Assembly (NCBI GenBank): GCA_902728285.1
Contig: CACVBU010001385.1
Coordinates: 186,001-250,000 of the forward strand
DNA length: 64,000 bases
DNA from: Clytia hemisphaerica
Lineage: Eukaryota > Cnidaria > Hydrozoa > Leptothecata > Clytiidae
Reading direction: 5' to 3'
A model generated the notes under the pieces. The model was given only the letters and a program-made list of their open reading frames with translations. It ran no database searches and was not told the DNA's origin. Shown piece by piece: positions 36,001 through 48,000 of the stretch (positions are counted from its first letter, which is position 1; every line of letters begins with the position of its first letter). The position numbers were made by a program, and so were the translations under genes.

Positions 36001-39000
36001 TTAGTTTCAGAGTATTTAAAAGAGAGACACGAGGTACCATCTTTAAAGCATCGGACCATCAGGTACCATCTTTTTAGATCTTTGTTTTGAACTGGATGGG
36101 GTTAAACCCAGTAAAGTATAAGCCCAAAGAGCTACTTTTCTAAGGCAAGAAAAAGTCAAGCCTTAGAATATATACGCCCTATTTCTGAGGACGGATTGAA
36201 TTCAGTGGTTTCTTTGTTTTCGAGTGGTGAAATCTAGCGGGAAATGTTACTTTCAATCTGGAATTTGTATAAAAACCACGCGGGCCACTCAAGGGCGTAC
36301 AACTTAGTAGGGTATAGCGGCTTCAAATCTTACGCAGGAGATTCACTTCTAGCCCTTCGGGCTTTTACTTCATTGGTTGAACCAACAAACTTGCAATCCT
36401 AAGTGGAATGAATTTCGCGCGGGATTTGAAATCCCAAAGTTGGCCTAAACCCTTTGCAAAATGTAAGCCATTAGATAAAAACGAAGCCGATTTACGAAAT
36501 TTTGTCTACGCAAAAATTTATTCTCGATTCGCAAAAAAATTTCGACCACGCAAAAATTAATTCACTCAACGGTATGCTACAGTTATCAAGGGGAGAAGAG
36601 GAGAAGTTGACTATGGGCTTACCAGACAGAATCATTGGTTCTTTCTTTATCGTAGTTCATATCATAGTCAAAGAAGATGTCTTGCGTTACATTAGCATCG
36701 GTGTCGTGTGCCGAGTCAAAGTTCGTTACTGATCGACATGGAATACCCAGAAAGCGCATGGCTTGAGCGAAAGAAAAAGAAAATTATGAATTATGATGGA
36801 TAAACATTTTCTTATTTTAAGAACTAGTAAATTTTGGCTCAGGCTGAGCTGTTCTTATTTTTTTCAAATTTTCAGGCTTACAAGTTCCCAAGTTCTTACG
36901 ATGTTCTTAATAAATACGCTTAGTTTCTTTACCTAAAAAAATAAAAAATAGGTGTTAAATCTGCTAAAATCGGTACTTTTTGAAATCTGAGGCTCAATTG
37001 TTCTTATAAAATTGTTCTTGTAAAAAAAATGTTTTCAATCATCACAAAAACAATTTTTTTTTCTGTTAAAGTCCCTCTTTGGGGCTTGTTAGAATGTTTC
37101 AAATTGAGCTGGAAATTTATTGCAAACCCTTTTACAATATAATGTAAGCATTTACGGCTTTCGCCAATATATTGCCTTGTGGAGAGTATAACTTTTAGGT
37201 AGAAAATATCAAAAATTGTCCTTCAAAAACAAGACGACGCATATAACGAAAATACGACGAAAATAAAATGGAATATTAACATACAATGAAAAAACTTTGT
37301 TGGACTGGCGATGGGTTTTCGTTGCGACAAATAAATTTGATAAAATACTAAGTCCCCATACCTGTCACCGTCACTGCAGAGAAGACCCAACATTGTCCGT
37401 ACTTCACCGGTTCATATCCATTGTCCGCGTATTGTTGGAGTATAGAGGGCGTGGTTGTCCAGAAAGAAGGCGTTTTACCACCCTCGTAATCACCCGACCA
37501 GTTTCCTTCGAGAACGCCATCGTTATCAAAACTGTTCAACTGATGTTACAAAATGAGGAGAAAATAGGAATTATTTTATACCCATTTTATTCAAAAGTTC
37601 TATTTTCCTTGGTTACATATATAGTTCGGACCCCCCCTTTCTTAAGGGGGGGGGGGGATGACACATTCCGAAAAAATGAAGAAGGGGGGTCAGAAATTTT
37701 CATGAAAAGGGGGGATAGCAAGGAGGGGGGATAGTTTAAGAAGGTGGAGGGGGCTTACATAATATTGTAGATTATTTTCAAGCACCGTTATGAAATTTGG
37801 TCTTTATGAAAGGAAGTTTTCTGTTAGAGTAGTCTGAGTCAAAAAGAAAAAAGTAGTCTACAATTTCGCGTTCTCTCTCTAAAGATATTTCACATATAAT
37901 TGTTAGCTTTTTTTGTCCAAAATCCTTGGGGGATAGGCATTCTTAAAGGTTAGGGGGATGTCAAGAAGGGGGTGTCAGACCCCTTTCCGGCACTATGATT
38001 AATATGTTTATCTTTAGTATACATGGGACTTTAAATTATCTACCTGCCAAAAAAAAACGATATTCTTCATAAATTACTCACTTTCGAAGAAAACGCACGT
38101 GTAACATCAACAGCCGAACGCCGTGCTTTGAGGGATACTTGCTGTAACACGTAAAGGATGACATCGGCTACAATTGCTTCGAACTAAATTAAAAAGAGGA
38201 AAATAAATATTAAGGTCTTGCCCCCAAAGCATCTTTTGTGGGACGCAACCGCGTGTGATTTTTTCGAAAGTAGATAGGACTTTGAGACTTTTTTTAAGAG
38301 GGGGCCCACGAATAAGGCCTGGCAAAACTATTCATGACTAAAAACTGACGTTGTAGGTAAACCTTCTCACCCCAAAAATAGGCACAAATTGACGATTTTT
38401 TCCAAAGATGAATTAAAGGAAGATGATTGGTACCATCGGATGGAGCATGAAATTCTGAGCAAAGAAGTTTACTTCAAAAAGTATCATACTCAAACACACA
38501 TTGACACAGTGAAACATGGCCATTTAATGCTCTAAATGTGTTATAGACAAAATTTGACGTCAGCAGACGAGGATCCTTTAATATTAAGCAGTTATTGGAC
38601 AAAGTCGAATCCAATATGCAAAAGTATTGGGCGTGCGAGAAAAGATATTGGACGAGGCTTCGCCCAATATTTTTCATATTGGATGAGACTGCGTCCAAAT
38701 AAATGGTTTATTATCCGTTTATCGCTAAAATATTGCTCCGCTGGTCAGGGTACCTTTTTTAACCTCCACGAGTCCCAGGTAGGGTCGCAAAAACACCAAA
38801 ACAGAAAAATCAGTCCCTCGTAGGGTGCCTTTTTTTGAAAAATTTGGGGAAAAAGAAGAAAATTTGAGAAAATTTTGGAATTTCAGTCCCATTCAGGGTC
38901 ACTTTTTTCGCAAATTTCGAGTCCCACGTAGGGTCCATTTTTCGAACCTCAGCGGAACACCCCCGTCGGTCGACAAGGGTAGTACCCCCCGGGTCTTTTT

Positions 39001-42000
39001 ATTTTGTGACGTAACGTTTTCTCGTAGCCCAATATTTTTCATATTGGATGAGACTGCGTCCAAATAAATGGTTTATTATCCGTTTAAGGTGGGAGTCACA
39101 TGAAAAATTGAGAAAGTTGATTTTTTACATTTTCCTGTATAACTTTTCAACTTGAAGAGATTTTTAAATGAAATTTTCTACAGAGGTAACTTAACAATAG
39201 ATGATTTCAAAAATGTAAAAAAAAGTCTAAAAATAGCCAAGACGGGGGTAAAATCACCCAGGGGGTAATGTACTGTGAAAATATTGTGTCAACGTTTTAG
39301 AAAAATCTACAAAACCTATCACAAAAATTTTTTTTGCAGCTTGTTAATACTTGGTTAAGGAGTGTTATGAATGGAATTTTTTTTTGAAATTTCATTCCAG
39401 GGGGTCTGGAAACTAAAAAATGCATTTTTTGAATTTAGAAATCAAAGAAGTATTTTTTCAAAAATGTAATCCATTCATAACACTCTAGACCATAAATTGA
39501 ATTTCTCCTGAAAATTTCCAGTTCATAGCACTTGTCAATCCTGAGAAAACGTTGCCAAGGTGTGCGAAAACCCCCTGAAACCTATTTTGAGAAAACGGTC
39601 CGTAAAGTCAGAAGTAGATATATATCTCTATTTCTCTGTAATAAATTGACCGTTTTACAAAATTCTTTCGCTGTTTGACTAAAATGGACTATAGTTCTTC
39701 TTTATATACTTTAAAAAAGGCTTTGAAATATCAAAATAGTCCAGAAATTCCAAATTATCACTTTCACGTGATGTGCGCCAATCCTTAAAATTTTGCGCCA
39801 AATTCCACGTCAACATTGATTTAAGTCAATTTAAATGTGTTTTCACAACAAAAACCATATTTTCAATGTAATAGATCATCCTAGTATATTTTCCTCACTG
39901 ATTCTGCCAGTTATAGGTTAATCTAAAGTTGATCTGTTGTGATACAAGAATCCACTTGGACATCTAGCCGTGTGTAGTAACCCGAAAGCTACTGAAAACG
40001 TTTGGTGGATGGTACTGGACAGAAGAAATTGAGAACACAAGTCATTTACAAGATGACATAAACTAAATATATTTTCTGCTCTAACAATGGTACAGCATGT
40101 ATGGTATTCAACCAGAACTCTGTGAAATCCACATGCTCTTATTGAGCCTGGTCAGAAAGGTCAAACTCGTTACCAGGCCCCAAAGAGCATGGGCAGCAAA
40201 GACAAAACACAGAACACTCAACAAAGGGGCATGGTGACTCTGACTCATAGACACTGATCTGTTCTGCAAAATACTCGTGAGTCACCATGAAGGGATGTCA
40301 AATGTAAACAAACTTTTAATATATAAAATGGTAGCCTAGCTATATAATATTTATACAAGAGAGGAACTATGATACAAGAAGATATATATACAAAAATAAA
40401 GCTATCGATTTAGTGATTCCCACATTCACCCCCACTTTGAAAGTCATGTCCCAATGACAAAACTATTTGATTTTCAATGCAAACAATCATTTGTAGTGAG
40501 CAATAACATAATCAATATTCATCAGTTCATAAATAGTCTTGACTACTTAATTTTCAACCAAGATCAATGTTTGTAACGTATTATACCACGTTACTAGTGA
40601 CAACTCAACTGGTCACTTCAATATTTCCAACATCCCAAAATGTCTGAGTAACGTTTTACCAAATTACAAACCACGTTACTAGTGACAGTTAAACTAGTCA
40701 CTTCAATATTTCCAACATCCCAAAATGTCTGAGTAACGTTTTACCAAATTACAAACCACGTTACTAGTGACAAATCAACTAGTCACTTCAATATTTCCAA
40801 CATCCCAAAATAAGTAATGTTCAATTAGTGTCCTCTGCAATAGCACAACTTACTCACTACATACCAAGCCAGTCTGGTTCTGGGCGTACTCATTACGACG
40901 TACCTCAAAACCGAGCACCGTTGCGTATTAGTATTCGGCTTGTCCATTGTACAGCAACACGTTTGAACCAACATCCCAACCGAGTGATCCACCAACATCC
41001 CAACCGAGTGATCCACCAACATCCCAACCGAGTGATCCACCAACATCCAATCTAATTGATCCATCCATCATTGCAGTGCAATCGGTGATAGCAGTCGACC
41101 TATCACAAGGGGCATGGTGTTCTCTTTGATAAGGTGGGCACACATGAGGCAGTGGGCATTCACAGTGAGGAGACGACGTGGTGTTGAAGTGACATCCATA
41201 TCGACGACCATCAGTTGTTGGGCAAGGGGTTTGTTGACCAATTTGAAACGAAAAAGAGTTTGAATTTAATTAGAATACATTTGAACCACAACATGTAACA
41301 CAAACTCCTGAAGCAAAATCATGAAATCATTTATTAGGGGGGATGGCCTGGGCATAAACATAGGAGGGTACACCACGTTTGTCATAGGTGAGAAACTTCT
41401 TTGGTTTCCTAATGCGTTTTGGACGACCAAATTGATAAAGTTGAAGACATTCATCGTATGCGAGTTGGTTGCTTGATGTGGAATCCTCAACTTCGTCCTC
41501 GGAGCTGTCTGAGACTTCATCTTCAGTATTATTCAATGATTGATCTGACGTGATAGGGGAGACACCATGATGACCCGATTCTTCTAGAAGCACATCCTCA
41601 TCGTCATCATCAACATCAAACTGTTCTTGCAAACCATCGTTATCAGGGTGAAAGTACCCGCTCGAGTCCTCACTGTGAGCCCTCTCACTCAAATCTCCAA
41701 CGGAATGAGGAGGTACCTTCGAATCTTCTAAAGTACAAGCAGGCCTGCTCGAATCATCCATCAGCCCACCGTTAATTGTACGGAAGTACCTGCTCGAGTC
41801 TAGTTCTCGGTGAGCCTCCGGGCTCGAATCACCAACGGGATGAGGAGGTACCGCCGAATCGTCTAAGGTACAAACAGGCCTGCTCGAATCATCACTCAGC
41901 CCACCGTTGGTTGTGTGGCAGTACCCGCTCGAGTCTAGTACTCGGTGAGCCTCCGGGCTCGAATCACCAACGGGATGAGAAGGTACCGCCGAATCGTCGA

Positions 42001-45000
42001 AGGTACAAACAGGCCTGCTCGAATCATCACTCAGCCCACCGTTGGTTGTGTGGAAGTACCCGCTCGAGTCTAGTACTGGGTGAGCCTCCGGGCTCGAACC
42101 ACCAACGGGACGAGAAGGTACCGCCGAATCGTCGAAGGTACAAACAGGCCTGCTCGAATCATCAACTGTAGGTCCATTCTGTACCAGATGTACGAGTGGT
42201 GTCTCAAAAAAATCAATATCTGCGCTAGACAACTTGCTCATCTCCCTCACAGATTCTTGAGCTGTCATAGTGGGTACAACGACAACAGGGGTCAAAGTAG
42301 GTAATGTTTTCCTTGCCTCTCTCCCCCTCAAAAAATTGAAGAAAATTTCTATATTTTCCACCTGTTCGAATTCGTCTTCCTCTTCCTTTTCCTCTTCCTC
42401 GGTTACAGCTGATGGCCTCACATTTGTCTTCACTTGGGGAGGGACAGTTTCTCTTTGATTTGACAACGTTTTCTTGATTTTCTTTATGTGATTTCGATGT
42501 AGTTTCTTGATTTTTGTTCCCTCTAGTTGTTTTAACATATACACAGGAAGGTTTTCTGTCTTGCTTACCACCACATACGTCTCATCTTCATAGAATGATC
42601 TCAATTTGCCTGTTCCACCTCTCTCTGATAGGTTTCTGATAAGTACATGATCTCCTTCTTCCAATTCTTCACCAAATGAAGTTTTGTCGTATTGATATTT
42701 TGCTTTTCCTTTTTCAGCCTCATGATGTTTTTGAGCGTCTTTGATGGCATTACCAAATGTCTCTTTCCATTGTCGAACAAATTCTGATTGAGGTCCTTTG
42801 TTTTCAACTTTATTGTCAAGGACAATATCCACTGGAATTTTTGGATCCCGTCCAAACATAAGGAAATGCGGGCTGTAACCAGTTGATCGATTTACTGTGC
42901 AATTGTATGCATAGCACAATTTGCGGACATAATTTTTCCAATCCTTCTTTTGAGCTGGTTCCAAGGCTTTCAACAGGTTGATGATTGTTCTGTTAAACCT
43001 TTCTGTTTGGCCATTCCCCATTGGATGGTATGGTGTAGTATTCGACTTCTTTATGCCTGAGAGATGATGAAGTTGGTCCCACATCTTGTTGTTAAACTCC
43101 TTTCCTTGATCATGGTGGATTCTATCTGGGAATCCATAATTGATGACAAATTCATTGAATATTCTTTCCGCAGCAGATTTTCCTGTCTTGTTCTTAGTTG
43201 CGAATGTTTGACTGAAGCGGGAGAAGTGATCAGTTACTACCAACAGATATTCAAAATTACCTTTGCATTTATCCAACTTGAGATAATCAATCCCAATGAT
43301 TTCAAATGGTTTGGATGACCTTATTGGGATCAAGGGTGCTATCTGTTTACGGTTCGGAGATTTGTTCTTGATACATTTACACAGCTGTGTGACATATTCA
43401 GTGATATCAGCTTTCATACCTGGCCAATAGATCCTTGTTTTCGCTAAGTCGTAACATTTTGTTGCACCAAGGTGACCTGATCCTTCATGTATTGTTTTCA
43501 TCAATTCTGTTCGCAAAACTTTTGGTACAACCACCACCAGTCCATTATTTGTTGACCGTTTCAGTAGATCATTATCCAATACCAAGCTTTCCCACATAGT
43601 CACCAATTCCCGGTTTTCCTTTTTCCACATTCTGCTCTCCTTTAACGATGGTTTGACCTTTGAAGCGAGACTTGGGATGATTTGATCGAAATGTTTGGCT
43701 GTTTCCACTGCTATCTTTGACTGTAACTTGGCTTCAATGGCAAAAACCGTTGTTGACTCATCCTTTTGGTCACTCAGACTTGTTTCTTCGGTATACTCTT
43801 CCAGTCGTGAAAGGAAATCGCAATCGACATGATCTTTGCCAGGTCTGTACTTCACAAGAAAATTGTATTGAGATAAATCAGCCATCCAGCGTAGCCCAGT
43901 TGCATTCAGTTTGGCTGTTGTTTGCACATATGACAGTGGGTTGTTATCGCTATATACAACAAACCATTTCGCATAATAGAGGTAGTGTTTGAATCGATCA
44001 CAGACAGACCATTTCAATGATAAGAATTCTAATTTCCCAGAATGGATGTGGTAGTTGGTTTCAGCTGGAGACAAAGTGCGCGAACCATAGCAGATGACTT
44101 TGAGTTTCCCATCATTATTTTCTTGGTATAACACTGCTCCAAGCCCTTTCTCGCACGCATCACAGTGTAGCACAAAATCTTCATCAAAGTCAGGGAAAGC
44201 CATAACTGCAGGTGATTTTAGATGCTCAAGCATTTCTTCTAGGATTTCTTGATGTTGATGGTTCCATTTGATCGGTGTCTTTGAAGATTTGGTTTGTTTC
44301 TTATCAGGTGTCTCAGTTACCAGCAAATCATACAGTGGCTTCACACGTCTGGAAAAGTTCTTGATAGATGACCGGTAGCAATTGATGAATCCCAGGAGGC
44401 TGCGTAATCCTCCGATGTTTGTTGGCGGACATTTCAGTTTATTGATTACCTCACTGGATGCTGGATCCATTTTGTGACCATCAGCATTGATTAATCTTCC
44501 CAAGTACTTTATTTCTGATTTGAACACCTCACATTTGGCTGGATTCAGTTTCATTGAGTGCTTTCTACATTTCTGGAGAAGTATTGTTAGGTTGGCTAGT
44601 GCATCTTCAAAATTGCTGCCATAACTGATGATATCATCTAGGTACGGTAATCCAGACGTTTCATATGCTTCTTCTAGATTTGAGCTGATCTTCCTCTGGA
44701 ACTTTGGGGGTGCATTCTTTAGACCCATAGGAATTCTTAACCACTCATACAATCCCCATGGCGTGGAAAATGCTGTGTATTTACGAGCTGATTCTTCCAT
44801 GAAACCCTGATGGTAAGCTTTTGTCAAGTCAAGTGTGCTGAAATATTTTTGACCGCCAAGATTGTCCAGGATGTCATCAATTTGTGGAATTGGCATTCTA
44901 TCAGGTATGGTGACATTGTTTAATGCACGGTAGTCGATACACAGTCGCAGCGAACCATCTTTCTTTTTAGCGCACACAATAGGACTACTGTATGGGGATT

Positions 45001-48000
45001 CAGATGTTTTAATCCAGCCATTTGCTATCAAGTCATCCATGTAGTCTTTCACGGTTTTGTACATTTGTTTTGGGATGCGTCTGTAAGGAACATGAATCGG
45101 TTTACTGTCTGTGAGTTGGATGTCCATGTAGAAGTCCTTCATCTCCCCTATGTCTGATTTTTCCTTTGAGAAGACGTCGCAATATTCATACAGTACCTTT
45201 TCCACTGCCTTTTGTTTTTCTTGATCAAGGTGGTCAAGATTTACTGCAGGTTGCCATTTTCCTTTATCCGCTTCAACATCGACCATATTCACACTGGGAA
45301 GGTTAACAGAAATTGAACAGAGCCGACCAACGATCTCCTTTGGATGAATTGTAATCGGACGATCGGTGCAGTTCATGGCTAGGACTTCAAAATCTTTCTT
45401 ACTGGATACCAAGCATTCCACGTACTCAAGCAAAGAATTTTCACTTGTAATTGGTTCGAACAACATGGGAGTTCCCCTTTCATTATGGATGTCAGGAACT
45501 GAACAAGGAACTTTTCGACATTCTCCCGGTTCCACCACGATTGATTTACCACAAAACACATTCATCTCCATCACTTCGCCTTCCATGGCATTGATCACTG
45601 CCTTGCCTTCAAGCATCATCCCTACTGCACCAGCTAAGTCGTGTGAGAAATGGTCCTTTGATTGGTGTTGATACAAGCAACGTATGAGGTTGGTACCAAC
45701 AATACAGTTTGGTAGGGCTGTATCAGTAACCAAAAAGGGACACGTAATTTCCACAAGGTTTGATGGCAATGAAAACTTTAGTAGTGCCACACCTGCAAGC
45801 GCCAGCGGAGTATCATTCGCAACTTTCACCGTGAAGCAATTCGATTTCAGAGGGGTAATTGGTGTATCTGGAAATTCAGTCAGCAACCAATTTGAAGAAA
45901 CCACAGATACCATGCTTCCTGTGTCAAATAACGATTGAAATTGTTTACCATTGATCATGCAAGTGATGAATGGCTTTGGTCCAACCAGCTGCGCCATGCA
46001 TTGTGCTTGCTGCGAACTGAGAGGCTGCGGCTTCATGATTTCAAAATGGCTTGTTGTTTGCTTTAGCACTGGTCTTGACGGCAAAAATGGGTTATTAGAT
46101 CTTAATTTTAAGCAACTTGGAAGTGAATTCTGGGATTTAAATGGGTTGGTTGATGGACATTTATTGGAAAGTGAAATATTTACAGTGGACAAGTCAGGAT
46201 CCGCAGGCAAAAAATCAGGCAATGGACTATAAACAAATCGAACATGCTTCTCCTTTCTTTCCTCAGGAGTTTCCAAACCAGAAACAGAAATTTGATCATA
46301 CCTTTCATACTTGGAGACATCGTCTTGACTTGTTTCAGTATCACAAACATTCTCCCAAACATGATTTCCTACCAAACTTTCTGTTAAATGGCTTTGATTT
46401 GTGGGATGTCCAATTACAGTTGCTTTGCCCCACATCGAAGCAACTGTTGCTAGTTTTTTGCTTTGCAACCGGCTCGATAGTGGTCACTAGATCCGCAGGA
46501 GTAGCAATGGTCACACGTACCCACCTCGATTCCTTGGTCACTCAAAGTTAGACATGTTTTGCAAAGTCGGCGCCGGTAATTTCGCCCGTGGTTCTCAAAT
46601 TCCTTGGATGAACTTTGTTCTTTCTTTTCATCATGGTTTCCTCTGGACAGCAGTCCCTTTAGCTGACAAAGTTCAACTTTCAAAGCAGCAACTTCATCTT
46701 GAGGATCGTAGGTCAATTGCCAAACTAAAGATGTTGCATTCCATTTATCACAGGACGAAAGAAATAGATCCAGAAAATATCCCAAAACGTCAACGCTGCT
46801 CTACCTTACGATTCATCCAACCACACGGCAGAATACAAGTATATAGCTCATCATTCTTTCCAAGTTCAATTTGCTTATGGAACCGTCTACCTGATGATAT
46901 TGTAAATATTGTAGAATGTGATAAATTTGAAGAGAAATTATTATCCCTAAATTTTAACGAATTTTAAGAGTTACTTTATAGCCAAATTTAGGTCTTTTTC
47001 TTTCTTGTTTGAAATACTTTTAGTTTTTCTCGCCATGCATCGCTCTGTGCGTCTCTATTCTAATCCTTATTCTTTAGTCGTAAATCTTAATCCTCTGATT
47101 TTTAGAACAAAGTTTTTACTAATACCAAGTTGTATATTTTTATAAATATATATTTTATTTTATACCTTTTTCATATTTTTTCATATAATCTATACTTATT
47201 TATAGTATGCCTATAACAATTCATATCTTAAGTTAAATCCCGAGAAATCACATTCAGCTTCAATATACTACTAGACTTCTCGAATCTGCCTAAATCTAGC
47301 TCTTTTTGATCTTAGTCTTTTGATTTTAGACTTTTTAATTATTGAATAAAGCATATTTTATTTATTTTATTTATTATTCATTTACTACTTTTTATTCAAT
47401 TTAATATTATTATTATTATTTTTTTTTTTTTTTTTTTTTTTTATTGAATTGTACACTATAGTTGTTTTATAATCTGTAAATTACTTAATATTTTTTCATT
47501 TATTTATTTTTTGTTCCATTAGCGAAAATAACTTGTAAAAAGTTCATGCTAATAAAGAAATAGAAATAGAAACATCATACATCTGGTTGGCCTTTTTCTG
47601 CTTCGTTTCCACAAGGTTAGTCGTTACATCTCTTGAAGGTTTAAACTTTTGATTGTGTTCAGTTTCATTTGTCACAATATATGTCAGGCTGTATAACAAG
47701 TCTTCATCTGTAACCGCTGGATTTTTAAGTGTTTCCCTTAACTGCATCCGAATACTTTCGTTTCGCAGACCAGATATTACAGAAGTCTTGAACTTTCTAT
47801 CAATGATTTGTTCTTCAAAGGGACAAGGGTCTGTGTGTGACACAGACTTGACTTTTTGTCGCATGGCCATCAGTCTCATAACAAATTCATAAGCAGATTC
47901 CCCTACTTTTTGTTTTTCAGCCCCCAACGCAGAGAACAAAGAACTGGCATCCTGTTCCCGGAAGTGTGATCGAAGTACAACATAAAGATCATTAATCCTC

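Larger units (their letters stand above)
34505..38183 (-). other. Transglutaminase catalytic-core exon cluster
   Basis: Five exons carry the active-site region. 38082-38183 reads [15 protein letters not shown]. 37362-37539 holds the nucleophile Cys in [12 protein letters not shown]. 36623-36761 carries [15 protein letters not shown] and SAHDTD. 35344-35437 holds the catalytic His in [10 protein letters not shown] and ends WQAIDATPQ. 34505-34685 has the Asp-containing [12 protein letters not shown] stretch. The order, spacing and residues match those of tissue transglutaminase (Cys277, His335, Asp358 in human TGM2), so the enzyme is predicted active. Confidence 0.9.

Noticed and set aside
40967-41062. 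CRISPR-like array
   Set aside because: The 24-bp units are directly abutted without spacers and lie inside a retrotransposon of an animal genome.
41776-42171. Plus-strand 131-codon ORF with repeats
   Set aside because: It is the antisense shadow of the 45-residue repeat in pol.
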